A stretch of DNA of 64,000 bases. It comes from Gracilaria domingensis. Its lineage: Eukaryota > Rhodophyta > Florideophyceae > Gracilariales > Gracilariaceae. The stretch spans positions 1 to 64,000 of the forward strand of contig VCMS01000005.1 in assembly GCA_022539475.1 (NCBI GenBank), in the 5' to 3' direction. A model generated the notes under the pieces. It had not been told where the DNA came from, did no database searches, and saw only the letters and a program-made list of their open reading frames with translations. A program made the translations under genes and the position numbers. Positions 7,766-17,295 of this stretch are shown here, in pieces. The stretch's first letter is position 1. Every line of letters starts with the position of its first letter.

Positions 7766-10700
7766 TCAACCCACTTGGGCCTTGTCCAGCGTAGCCGGTA
7801 TCGGTGTCCGTGTGCGACGGTGGTACTGCAAGACCTTCGAGCGAGGCAAGTGCTCAATGGGCTCGTGCGTATCCTCTGAAGAGGCGTAGCCGTACCAACG
7901 GACTCGATACAGTAGTTCCCCGTCAGGGGCGTAGCCGTGACTTATCAGACGGTCAATGACATACTCCTCATCGAGGACCTTCCGCGCAGGATGCGGCTTT
8001 GTCGATGTATCCTCTCTCGAGGTGTCGTTGTTACCTCTCCCGTCGTGGGCTTCATTGGTTACTTTCGGCTTCCGTCCTGACGGCAAGACATCCTGTACGC
8101 CAGGCGAGAGCCATTTTGACCATGGTGTTTCCATGTCATTCCGGCTTCCAGAGTTCTGGCTTTCCTTCCCGTATTGTCGGGCTGTTACCGAGCTTCGGTG
8201 TTCTCGAATAGCGAGCTTCCGGCGTTCCGGCAAGATCTCCCGAAGTGAGGGTGAACGGTCCGCAATGCGGTGTGCCAGCGAGTGGTGCCGTGGCACGTGC
8301 CGAGGCGACGCCTTGCCAAGCATTGCTGGCGGTGGGGCCTGCGCCGTTGCACGGCTGTGCGTTGCCGATTCAAATTCGGAATTTCCGTTTCCGGCGGCCG
8401 CAATCCTTACAGCGGGCACGTGCCCGGCTCGTGGGTTGTCACCCTCCACTGGAGGCGGATCGCCGGCGAAGCCAGACACTTGGCGCAGCGTGCGCGCGTG
8501 TGCAGCGTTGGGCTGCTGCCCACCTACTGTGGCATGTCGGCCTGCTGTTGCGGCGGTTGCCTCCGTGTTTTCAACGGCTTCATTACTCGATGCTTCAATA
8601 AAATCTCCCGAAATCGGGTCTGCCGTAACAACACGGTCTTTCTGGACAGGCTTCTTTTCCGGTCTTCCGGCTTCTTTTGACGCGAGTGCGCTGCCGCTGC
8701 CGGGCTCCGACTGCGGCGGGCATGTACTTTCCGCATTCGACGTGGCTGCTGCGGTGGTTACCACCCTCTTTTCCGGCGTACCGGTCTCACGCTGCACAGC
8801 TGGGGCAGGCTCTTGTCCTTCCGTCTGTGACGGCCGTACAGTGCTATCCGCGGGCGAAGCGGCGACTTCTGCAGCAGCTACATCCTGGTGTTCTTCCGGT
8901 TCTCCGGCTTCGTGCTCCACCGAAGTGGTGCGTTCCTCTTTAGGCTTCCGCGATAACTGCGCGTTTCTCGCCTCTTTCCGAATCTTCGGCTGTACGTCGC
9001 GCGTCCGCGTGCTTTCACCACGACTTGCGTGCGGCCCGGAGGCCTGCAAAGACACTTCCGTCGACGACGGCGACAACGAAATCGAGCGACTTACCTCCTC
9101 CTCCCCCTTCTCAGTTGGAGCGTCGGGGGTGGTGGTGAGTATCCCCTGAGGGGCCAGTATCCGCGTGTGGACATGTGCGGCGTTCGAGACTGGCGGGTTA
9201 GCTTCCGGCTTTGCCGGCAAATCAGCAAGTCCGCGGCTAGGATGCGGCAGGACTGACAACGAAGCGCGCTCTCCCGCTGTCGCGGCTTGGTCCACAGTAG
9301 GCGTAGCGCTGTCCGGCGTTTCCGGTTGCTTTTCCTGACGAACAGGCTGTGGCGCAGGCGTTACGCGATCGCGCGAAAAACGCTCGTGTTCACCCTCAAT
9401 ATCGAGGACAACCGTTGTATCGGTGATAGAAATAACCCTGTAGGGGCCGTCCGCGATAGGAGAGAGCTTATGCCTCTTCTCCTTTTCCGGGTTATAGTAT
9501 TCCTTCCGTAGGAAGGCGTAGTTACCTTCCCTGATCTGAGGGGCATCCCTGCGCATTCGTGCGTCGAAATTCCGCTTGTACGCGGCTTGTGCCTTATCGA
9601 TGTTTTGCCTAACTGTAGGAATGATGTTCTTAAGCCAGGCCTTCCAGGCGTCCCTGTGTAGACGAGGCGAGGGGAACTTATCCAAAGTTGGCTGTGGCTC
9701 GATAGCCACCGAAGGTGGAACGCGTGATAGCACAAGCTCGAACGGCGAGATCTGAGTAGTGCGATGAACCTGCGTATTGTAGGCATATGTCACCGCATCG
9801 GTGTATTGATCCCACTCCGACGGATGTTCGGCAACGAATGTCCGTAATGCATTGAGCATTGTGCGGTTAAAACGTTCAACCTGCCCATTACTCTGGGGGT
9901 GGTATGTTGTCGTAAACCAGTTTTGGATCCGCAAGATGCGGCAAACGTCCTGAAAGAACTTAGCCGTAAACTGCGGTCCATTGTCCGATAACAGGTCAAT
10001 CGGCGGTCCGTAGACAAAAACCCAGTGTGTAACGAAAGCTTGGGCGACCGCACTGGCGGTAACCTTCGTCAAAGGCACAGTCCGTACCAGTTTAGAAAAA
10101 CGGTCGGTGATCACAAGTAGAAACCGGTTTCCCCGGCGAGTGCGGATAAACTCGCCGAGCAAGTCAATTGCCACGAATTCAAGTGGAGCCCTGGCAGGGA
10201 AGAGTACCAACTTCTTGGAGTACTTCCGCAGTTTGACGCGGTTCTTCGCGCAGTCAGAACATCCACGAACAGTGGCATACGCGTCGAAAGCCATTGCTGG
10301 CCAGTAAAAGTCCTTCCGTAAGGTGTAGTACAACTTCCTGCCACCAGGGTGGGCTGACAACTTCGCGTAGTGCGACAAATGCAGTACTCGTGACTGAAGT
10401 GAGTGCGGAACCACAATCTGTGGCCTGTTTCCGACGGTTCGGATTAGAAATCCTTGGTCGTTCTCGACGAAAGGCAACTGTGCTCCACCGTTTAGACGAC
10501 TACGAATCTCCGTACAAAAACGGTCGGTGTGCTGCTCCCGGATGAGTTCCTCCGGCTTGATCGGTACGAAAGAGCCCGGTTCGGGTTGCGTGTCAGACAC
10601 GGCTAAAACAGCATCGTAGATGTCCCATCCTTCCGATTCTTCATCGGCATCGCTCGAGCCGTCTTCCACGAGGAAGCACGGTATCTCCAGATCATCGACT

Positions 10701-13297
10701 GGCGCAGCTTCAGCCGCTGTTTCCAAGCGGGACAGTGCATCAGCCTGAGTGTTCAGGAGTCCTTTCTTGTAACGGATTTCGAAGTCGAATTCCGACAAGC
10801 GAAGTCTCCACCGCATCAAGCGGCCAGATGGCTCTGCTATAGAGAGTAGCCAGCGTAATGCCGAATGATCGGTATGGACAATGAAGCGGGTCCCCATAAG
10901 ATAGGGCCGCAGTGTCTGTAACGCCCAGACAACTGCCAAGCACTCCTTCTCGGATACCGAGTAATTCCTCTCGTGAACGTTGAGGCTCCTTGACCAATAC
11001 CCAATTGGCAATCGCTCGCCATCATTGGTGGTCTGGAATAGGGCACAGCCGACTTGGTAGTCGCTCGCATCCGTATCTACTGCATATGGCAAACCAGCCC
11101 TAGGCAGGGATAAAACAGGTGGCGATGTCACCGCGTCCACGAGCGACGAGAAAGCCGCGACCTTGCGGTTGTCGAATTCTTCCAGATCGACTGGCTGGCC
11201 TTTGCGAAGAAGCTCGTTCAGAGGTGCAGCGATATCCGCAAAGTTCGGAATGAAGCGGCGATACACATTGCACAAGCCGAGAAAAGATCGGAGTTCCGTC
11301 TGCGTCCTCGGATGCTTAGCCTCTTTGAGGGATTTCACGCGTACTTCGTCAATCGAAAGCCGTCCCGGACGGATAACATGGCCGAGATACCTGACGGTTT
11401 CGGTAAAGAACTCACACTTCTTGAGCTTGAGCGTAATGCCTGCATCGCGTAGGACTCGCATCACATCCCGTACGTGGGTCAAGTGCTCATCCAGGTTGCT
11501 GGAGTAGACAATGATGTCATCCAGGTATACCAGGCAAGTCTTCCACTTAAAGCGGGCTAGCAAAATATCCACAGCTCGTTGAAAAGTGGCTGGCGCGTTC
11601 GTTAACCCAAAGGGCATCCGATTGAATCGGTACAATCCTTCATGACAAACGAAGGCTGTCTTGTCACGATCCTCAGCCCTCACGGGAACTTGCCAATAGC
11701 CCCAATTCGCGTCTAGGGTTGTGAACACTTTCGCGTCGCCCAATGAATCGATGCATTCATCCATTCGTGGGATAGGATACACATCCTTGACCGTAGCCGC
11801 GTTTAGCTTGCGGTAATCGATGCAAAATCGCCAAGACCCATCAGCTTTGGGCGCGAGCACCACCGGCGATGCCCAAGGTGACTGAGCCGGCTCGATAACT
11901 CCAGCGCGGAGCATCTTCTCAACTTGAGCTTTCTCCTCCTGCCGAGCTGTCGGTCCTGCCCTGTAAGGGTGCTGTGAAATGGGCCGAGTATTCGGTAGCA
12001 AATCAATCCGATGTTCGGTAATACCAATCTTACCCAGTGTGCCATCCCACATGGGCGTGAACTCCTCAAGCATGTGCCGCAATTTATCGCGGTGAGTCTC
12101 TGGGACATGTTCAAGATCCAGAGACTCCAGTTCCTGTACTGCCTTATCCTTCGTGTCAGCAGCACTCAGGTCCGTATCATTACTGTCCGACGAGGTCGGC
12201 ATTGCCTCCTTCGACAGGCTGCGGTTATTTGCATCCGACGAAGTCGGCGTAGCATCTTCCGACGAACTGTTCGGTCCAGTCGTTTCGGAATTGTTCCGTT
12301 CCGCCTCCCCCTCCTCAGCTTCGAGGATTCCGAGAACCTCGGCAATAGAAACCTGAGTAGGCACTATAGCCGCAGGGTGCGGAAGCAACGAACCAATAAC
12401 TTGGCTCCTAACCAACCGTTGAGAAAAACGGCTGAAGTTCGCAACCAGCACCTGAAAAGGCTTCTCGGGTTGGACGAAAACAATCCCATTAGCGAGGGCA
12501 AGCTGATGCTTCTCCTGTAACGCAGGCAACGGTTGTACCGTTTGTAAGCCACATTGTGGGGAGGTCACAGTAACCCAGACCTGTGATTCAGGCGGGATGG
12601 AAATGGGCCGAGCTACTCGGAGCTTTGTAGACTTCCGTTCATCGGCTGTAGGCTTCTGTGCCGCAGGCAAAGGGACTTGCTTCTTCAGAGCCCGGCGCAG
12701 GGGACGCCGAACGATCGGTACAGTAGTCCCATCTTCCATTTCGATGGTTCGCTTCCGCGGTCGAATTGCATCGACGAAGCGGTCACAGAAGTCGCAGCCG
12801 AGGATAACCGGCGCAGCGAGTTGCTTGCAAACCAAGAAATCGAGCTTCGCCACGTAGCGGCCAAGCCTGACGAGCAGGTCTATTACTCCCACAGTCGAAA
12901 GTGGCCGATTGTTCGCATCCGCTATGTCAATCTGCGGCGCCGCACGAACGCGAGACCGCAAGTGCGGCGGAATCATTGATTCAACCAAGAAATTTGGCCC
13001 AGCTCCTGTATCGAGCACGGACAACTGCCGAACCATGTACTGGTCGGAAACACCCAGGTCGGCGTAAACTTTGTAGTTACGTTTCGCCATGACCAGGACT
13101 CTATCCGGGAACCGGCTGTTCTTAGACCGTATCCACGGGCGACGCAAGACACCAAGGTGCTCAGAGTCCACGTCTGTAGTGGCCAGTTTCCTCGAAAGGA
13201 TTGTGACCGGGGAGCGAGGCTTTTCAGCCTCAGGCGCACTAAACCCCGTCGCTGGGGGCGCCTCTCCATTGCTGGAGGCTCCCTTGCTCAGTTTTTC
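7766..13297 (-). CDS. pol: Pol polyprotein, Ty3/gypsy chromovirus (read by -1 frameshift from gag)
   Basis: The frame stays open upstream of GTG 13171, across the gag stop and into gag. The likely entry is a -1 shift at 13291-13297. Counting from 13171: aspartic protease with LDTGAG near residue 52; reverse transcriptase about 385-640 with YLDDIIVYS near 550; RNase H about 680-800 (DTDASDYQVG, ADALSRL); integrase with a zinc-binding HHCC near 920-955 and catalytic SDNGPQF near 1060 and VERFNRT; a GPY motif near 1240; then about 480 residues of Ser/Glu/Pro-rich linker; then a C-terminal chromodomain (about 1745-1795, RVRWYGY and EHLP). All main catalytic motifs are intact. The long linker is unusual because chromodomains normally follow the integrase closely. 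The protein makes and integrates the DNA copy. Confidence 0.93.
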   Translation of the reverse strand, partial: EKLSKGASSNGEAPPATGFSAPEAEKPRSPVTILSRKLATTDVDSEHLGVLRRPWIRSKNSRFPDRVLVMAKRNYKVYADLGVSDQYMVRQLSVLDTGAGPNFLVESMIPPHLRSRVRAAPQIDIADANNRPLSTVGVIDLLVRLGRYVAKLDFLVCKQLAAPVILGCDFCDRFVDAIRPRKRTIEMEDGTTVPIVRRPLRRALKKQVPLPAAQKPTADERKSTKLRVARPISIPPESQVWVTVTSPQCGLQTVQPLPALQEKHQLALANGIVFVQPEKPFQVLVANFSRFSQRLVRSQVIGSLLPHPAAIVPTQVSIAEVLGILEAEEGEAERNNSETTGPNSSSEDATPTSSDANNRSLSKEAMPTSSDSNDTDLSAADTKDKAVQELESLDLEHVPETHRDKLRHMLEEFTPMWDGTLGKIGITEHRIDLLPNTRPISQHPYRAGPTARQEEKAQVEKMLRAGVIEPAQSPWASPVVLAPKADGSWRFCIDYRKLNAATVKDVYPIPRMDECIDSLGDAKVFTTLDANWGYWQVPVRAEDRDKTAFVCHEGLYRFNRMPFGLTNAPATFQRAVDILLARFKWKTCLVYLDDIIVYSSNLDEHLTHVRDVMRVLRDAGITLKLKKCEFFTETVRYLGHVIRPGRLSIDEVRVKSLKEAKHPRTQTELRSFLGLCNVYRRFIPNFADIAAPLNELLRKGQPVDLEEFDNRKVAAFSSLVDAVTSPPVLSLPRAGLPYAVDTDASDYQVGCALFQTTNDGERLPIGYWSRSLNVHERNYSVSEKECLAVVWALQTLRPYLMGTRFIVHTDHSALRWLLSIAEPSGRLMRWRLRLSEFDFEIRYKKGLLNTQADALSRLETAAEAAPVDDLEIPCFLVEDGSSDADEESEGWDIYDAVLAVSDTQPEPGSFVPIKPEELIREQHTDRFCTEIRSRLNGGAQLPFVENDQGFLIRTVGNRPQIVVPHSLQSRVLHLSHYAKLSAHPGGRKLYYTLRKDFYWPAMAFDAYATVRGCSDCAKNRVKLRKYSKKLVLFPARAPLEFVAIDLLGEFIRTRRGNRFLLVITDRFSKLVRTVPLTKVTASAVAQAFVTHWVFVYGPPIDLLSDNGPQFTAKFFQDVCRILRIQNWFTTTYHPQSNGQVERFNRTMLNALRTFVAEHPSEWDQYTDAVTYAYNTQVHRTTQISPFELVLSRVPPSVAIEPQPTLDKFPSPRLHRDAWKAWLKNIIPTVRQNIDKAQAAYKRNFDARMRRDAPQIREGNYAFLRKEYYNPEKEKRHKLSPIADGPYRVISITDTTVVLDIEGEHERFSRDRVTPAPQPVRQEKQPETPDSATPTVDQAATAGERASLSVLPHPSRGLADLPAKPEANPPVSNAAHVHTRILAPQGILTTTPDAPTEKGEEEVSRSISLSPSSTEVSLQASGPHASRGESTRTRDVQPKIRKEARNAQLSRKPKEERTTSVEHEAGEPEEHQDVAAAEVAASPADSTVRPSQTEGQEPAPAVQRETGTPEKRVVTTAAATSNAESTCPPQSEPGSGSALASKEAGRPEKKPVQKDRVVTADPISGDFIEASSNEAVENTEATAATAGRHATVGGQQPNAAHARTLRQVSGFAGDPPPVEGDNPRAGHVPAVRIAAAGNGNSEFESATHSRATAQAPPPAMLGKASPRHVPRHHSLAHRIADRSPSLREILPERRKLAIREHRSSVTARQYGKESQNSGSRNDMETPWSKWLSPGVQDVLPSGRKPKVTNEAHDGRGNNDTSREDTSTKPHPARKVLDEEYVIDRLISHGYAPDGELLYRVRWYGYASSEDTHEPIEHLPRSKVLQYHRRTRTPIPATLDKAQVG

Positions 13298-15297
13298 TGA
13301 GCGTCGCCGCCAATCTGCGGAGGTTGCGATTCCGCAGGGGCGGCTACAGTTCCACCATTCGATGGCACCGTTTCCTGGTTTCCAGGCTGAGTCTCCGCCT
13401 TCGCACGAAGGTACGATTTGTCGGGAACACGTTCCCGCTCGGCGGGCGTCAACGACTCATACTGAGGCACTATCTTCGCCATATCCCGTATGGGCATTAA
13501 GCAATTCGGAGCGATGTGCCCTGGCCTGTAACAGGTATGACAAATAAGGTGACGAAGAAGATCCGCGTTGGGCGGCCGGCGCTCCTGTCGAGGAGGATAC
13601 GGGTCCCTCCATCCGGGGCGTTGGCTTCGATATCCGCCAGAGTGCGGCACGGGCAATGCCGGGACTTGACGTCCGGCGTACAGAGCGGGGTCTCCGTCCA
13701 CTGTAGACTGCTCCGTCGTCGACGGCAATTCCGAACTCGGCATTGAACCATCGTCCTGTAACAGGTGCAGGTTATCATAACCCCCTTGAACAGAACCTCG
13801 CGAGTGAGGCAGTGAGGAGTCTCGGCCTTCTACATGAAGGAGTCGGCGCGTGCGCGCCTTGATACCAGTGCGTGCTCGAGCTGCATCTCCCTCCGCTTGG
13901 GCAAATTGAACGAGTTCCAGATAGGTAATCCGGCGTTTGTTCTCCCGATAATGGGCTACCAACGTCCGAATTGATCGGTCCAGTCCATCAACAAACATCG
14001 TACACCGCTCGGCTGCGGAGAACACGTTGCCACATCTGTGGAAAGCCTTATTGAGGCGGGTCGAATAAACGGTTTCCGACTCTTCGGCTCCTTGCTTCGT
14101 GTCTCGTAGCGCGAGTATGGCACCTTGTATCGCATTGCCTGTCGCGTAAGAGCGCAGGAGATATTGTACCGCTTCCGGCCAGCACGTAACTCCTCCTTCG
14201 GAGGCGCGAGACGACCCACGAACCGAATTGAATTGATCTTCGGCTACACCCGTCAAAAAGTACGGCAGCGCGATGTAGGCCTGTGCCTCACTCATCCGAA
14301 GTACATCGGCTTCCGCTACGAAGCGGCTAAGAAAATCCAAGACAAGAATTGGATCTTCCCCAGAGAACTTGTGGGGCTTTAACGTGAGCTCCATTTGTCG
14401 GAGATGATTTCGCACTTTGCCAGTCCCACGTGGGGTCCTCTGTGGCGTCGTGTCATCAAGCCGATAATATCGGTAAGATAGTAGCTTCCGATACAGTAAG
14501 TTTGTCGGCTTCAACTCCTTCAATCCGAGGTGTCTCCGTCCTTTCGTACGGCCTCGTGCAACGCCAGAAGTGGCTTCAGTAGCCCGCGAACGGGATGCAC
14601 GATAGCGAGAGCGCTCTTCCGCGCTGTCCGAAGAGTCGGTAGACGATCCCTTTTTGGGGCCCTCCTCATCAGAAGAGGATGAAGAAGACGAGTCAGACTC
14701 AACCTTGACCTTCTTCTTTGCCGGACGATCCCGGGAACGGCGCGAGTGCTGAGAACCCTCAGAAACCGGGGCTCCCGGCGCAACAGCATCAGATACGATG
14801 ATTTGCTCGACCGTCTCCAGACGGGTAGCCAGGCGGTCCAGGCGTGCGGCAGCCTGCTCGTGCAGACCAGCCGACACCTGTCGGTGTTCCATAATCTGGT
14901 TGACATCAGACCGTAAAACACGGACGTCGCTCGAAACATCCCGGACACCGGCTTCATCGAGCCGTTGCCGGAGTTTCGTAATGTCCCGGATGAGGCCCAC
15001 TTGGGAGTTCTGCAGGATGCGAACCTGAGCCTCTAATTCACGGAGGGTATACTCGTCGGACCGCGACGACATAACGTCAACCGCTGCGGCGGCATCAGCC
15101 GCAGGTGCGGTTTCAGTTGGCCCACGAGTGGGTGGGGTCCCGTTATCAGAACGGCGGCCCCGGGAAGCCGGTTTCGGGTCGCCATTGCCTGGGACCTCCA
15201 GTGCGTCCTTCGGCAACGGAGGCAAACTTGCCGGCAAGCCGGACGAACCGGGCACAGAAGCGGCACGTGGCGCGCCACTCCTGCGACGGGACGACAT
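13288..15297 (-). CDS. gag: Gag polyprotein
   Basis: The 669-residue structural protein forms the virus-like particle of the retrotransposon. The start is ATG 15297, 616 bases inside the 5' LTR. Layout: a Pro/Gly-rich N-terminus, a probable coiled coil at about 80-170 (LRELEAQVRILQ, then heptad-like Leu/Val), a Ser/Asp/Glu-rich and Arg-rich stretch about 200-260, a capsid-like helical core about 295-460, a disordered segment, and one CCHC zinc knuckle near residues 584-599 (CHTCYRPGHIAPNC, spacing C-X2-C-X4-H-X4-C) that would bind the element RNA. It ends GGDAQKN at a TGA overlapped by the frameshift site. Confidence 0.9.
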   Translation of the reverse strand: MSSRRRSGAPRAASVPGSSGLPASLPPLPKDALEVPGNGDPKPASRGRRSDNGTPPTRGPTETAPAADAAAAVDVMSSRSDEYTLRELEAQVRILQNSQVGLIRDITKLRQRLDEAGVRDVSSDVRVLRSDVNQIMEHRQVSAGLHEQAAARLDRLATRLETVEQIIVSDAVAPGAPVSEGSQHSRRSRDRPAKKKVKVESDSSSSSSSDEEGPKKGSSTDSSDSAEERSRYRASRSRATEATSGVARGRTKGRRHLGLKELKPTNLLYRKLLSYRYYRLDDTTPQRTPRGTGKVRNHLRQMELTLKPHKFSGEDPILVLDFLSRFVAEADVLRMSEAQAYIALPYFLTGVAEDQFNSVRGSSRASEGGVTCWPEAVQYLLRSYATGNAIQGAILALRDTKQGAEESETVYSTRLNKAFHRCGNVFSAAERCTMFVDGLDRSIRTLVAHYRENKRRITYLELVQFAQAEGDAARARTGIKARTRRLLHVEGRDSSLPHSRGSVQGGYDNLHLLQDDGSMPSSELPSTTEQSTVDGDPALYAGRQVPALPVPHSGGYRSQRPGWRDPYPPRQERRPPNADLLRHLICHTCYRPGHIAPNCLMPIRDMAKIVPQYESLTPAERERVPDKSYLRAKAETQPGNQETVPSNGGTVAAPAESQPPQIGGDAQKN
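13291..13297 (-). promoter_or_regulatory. Probable -1 ribosomal frameshift site at the gag stop
   Basis: In gag frame the sequence reads CAG AAA AAC TGA, so the heptamer G-AAA-AAC ends directly at the stop codon. Slipping back one base enters the pol frame (next codons CTG AGC AAG), which is open from inside gag to 7766. This is a variant of the X-XXY-YYZ slippery rule. I have not identified a defined downstream pseudoknot. Confidence 0.6.
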
Positions 15298-15913
15298 CGT
15301 TCACCGACACAGTCGGCCAATGGGCAACCAAAACAACTTCCGAAAACGGACAATGAGAGAACCGTAAGAACGGATATTCCCAGCTATCTGGGCTCCAAAC
15401 AAACGAACCAACTCCAACGAACGTTGGCCAATTAAGCCGATTCTAGGTCGGGAGACCAGTTTGTGGTGCAAAACCCTCGACGGGAAAACAACAAGCCGCG
15501 TCGCGGACGAGCACCTCAGGGTGTTCAGGCCCTGCTCCCTGTGAAGGGCAGTCGAGCGGCAGAACCCTCCGATAGGGCCAACACGAGCCGGGTGTAAATC
15601 CGGGTGGCCCCGATCTGGGCGTGCAGTCGGAGGTAGAAGGGGTAGAATCGGCGTAGGTATCCGGATGGTTCCGGCGAGCCACAGCGAGTGGGGGTATCCA
15701 GCCCAACGGTATGGGACGACAAAAGATCAACAAGCGAGCCGCACTGCGGAGCACTGACTCGCGATAAGCGGGAAAACTCCCGAGACAAAATAAAACAAAC
15801 CTACAATGTAGGGCAGAGTAGCGAAAGCCGTAAGACGGAAATGACAACAATAAAATAGATAAGAAAAGTGCCGTGACGACGGATTAGTACTCCTCAGGGA
15901 CGGAGGTTGGTTG
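15298..15913 (-). other. 5' leader of the intact element
   Basis: This is untranslated sequence between the 5' LTR and gag. It is packed with short inverted repeats (for example CCCTCCGATAGGG). Near 15465 it has GGGTTTTGCACCACAA in element sense, which is echoed at 4985-5000. It probably carries packaging signals; no gene is seen. Confidence 0.6.
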
Positions 15914-16319
15914 ATCAGCCCGGAATTGCGGCGGTATTCCCCAGGATGGGGCTGGTGACCGTGCGCAAGCGGCAAGAAGATCAGAGCCAAAGGCCTCGTT
16001 GAGGTTTACTTCCCGTACAGTGGCGGCAAGTGCCGCCACTTATATACGGCACTTGAAAATATCAATTAAAATATCTAACTATCCGGCGCTGCCGGCCAAT
16101 ACACTACAGGTGTGCCCCCGTGGCATGCTTGCCACGGGGCCCGCGCGATCGGGCCAACTTGGCACACGTGTGCAGAAATACTACCCTTTCTAGGCATACC
16201 CCAAAATAGGGGCACTACCCCAGTAGCCTCTCATAACCTGAGGTGTCGCAGCCGGTAACGGATCAACAAACTATGAAAAGCACCTCGGTGCATCCCCACA
16301 AAGGGCGTTTTGCTCTACA
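15914..16319 (-). repeat. 5' LTR of the intact element
   Basis: It is nearly identical to 5000-5404. In element sense it starts TGTAGAGC at 16319 and ends CTGAT (CTGATCA if the two next bases are counted). TATATAAG lies on the minus strand near 16045. It should drive gag-pol leftwards. Its outer edge supplies the stop codon of the broken transposase gene to its right. Confidence 0.9.
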
Positions 16320-17295
16320 GAACTGAGTTAAGAGTGCTTTCTAAATCAGCGGTGATGTTGATCATGTGATTAACTTCCAGATTCAGCAAGTGGCTCTTGC
16401 ATGCAACATGAGAGATTCCAAGTAGCTTTGCAACCTTCTTGTTAACTGCACAGTTATCTGAAGTTTGGCATAACACCCATTCATAAACGTCGACTTCGTA
16501 AAACAAAAACATCTCCCTTAAATGATCAAGGTGTGTTGATGCCGAACAGTCAACAGCTTTTGGAATATTTCCCACATCGTATGCGGATGTGTGTCCTATT
16601 GTCGCATCACATTGTGCCATAGGAGACCACGATAACAATGAAAGACATACCTCGCTGTTGGAAGTGTTACGAACCTCAGTGCTTTCTGCTGGCAAAACAT
16701 AAGATGCAAATAAACCAATGTAATGGACATCCCCACAAGTCCAGCCGTCATGAAGTATTGCTCCACCACCTGCTGCTTTGAGTTCTTTTGATATCCTTTT
16801 CTCGACGAGTTCGACCGTCTTAAGAAGCACCTTTTTGAAGAACTTAATTGAGAACAAGTCCTTGTGCTTGAAAAAGTTGCGGAACTCGGAGTGCTCGACG
16901 TAGGAAAGCGGCAGATTTTTGAATGTAATCATACGCATGTAGTCATAAAGAGCGTGTTCTCGGGAGGTTATTCGTGTGATAATTGGCTTGAAGAAAGAAT
17001 GATATTGTTGTTGCTGCTTTGCTCTGGAATTTTCTTCGTACAGTTCGTGACGTTTCTGCAAGTCTCCGCCCGCGATGCATGATCGGAGGTGATGTAAAGG
17101 GTTCATGTACCTTGTGTTTTTGAGAAAGAAGATCTCTCTCTTTCTTTCTTTACAGTGTTCGTTAGGGCATTGAAACACGTGATATGTTTTTGACCGAGAG
17201 TCTTGAATTTTGTCACCCTGTTTTGCTTCCTCTCGGAGCTGTCTGCAGAGCATTGTTACGACTGACTTTGGGCTTGGTGTGGCTTTAGGTTTCAT
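16315..17295 (-). pseudogene. hAT-family transposase, 5' part only, cut by the LTR
   Basis: The frame from ATG 17295 encodes 326 residues. An N-terminal zinc-finger-like region holds CPNEHC, HHLRSC and paired Cys/His typical of BED-type fingers. It continues into a hAT-like core with LHDGWTCGDVHYIGLFASY and SDNCAVNKKVAKLLGISHVACKSH, similar to the region around the second catalytic Asp of hAT transposases. The frame is then broken: the last codons are host sequence and the TAG stop comes from the first bases of the LTR (16315-16317). The C-terminal half, including the dimerisation region, is missing. The true start could be upstream in the same open frame, but ATG 17295 is the first ATG. Family assignment is from pattern, not search. 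Confidence 0.65.

Larger units (their letters stand above)
5000..16319 (-). mobile_element. Near-intact Ty3/gypsy chromodomain LTR retrotransposon with an antisense gene
   Basis: The 11.3 kb element reads right to left: 5' LTR (16319-15914), leader, gag, -1 frameshift, pol in the order protease-RT-RNase H-integrase-chromodomain (the Ty3/gypsy chromovirus order), an antisense gene, polypurine tract and 3' LTR (5404-5000). The LTRs differ at only two positions that I can see, so the insertion looks young. The flanks share no target duplication: left flank GCACAAC, right flank GAACTGAG. The left side is retrotransposon leader and the right side is a hAT transposase gene, so the present copy is probably a recombinant between two insertions. 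I see no convincing tRNA primer-binding match just inside the 5' LTR. Confidence 0.92.

Noticed and set aside
7956-9149. 397-codon + strand frame opposite pol
   Set aside because: It lies wholly opposite the low-complexity pol linker; its Ser/Ala/Cys composition mirrors that linker, and it has no counterpart in the decayed element.
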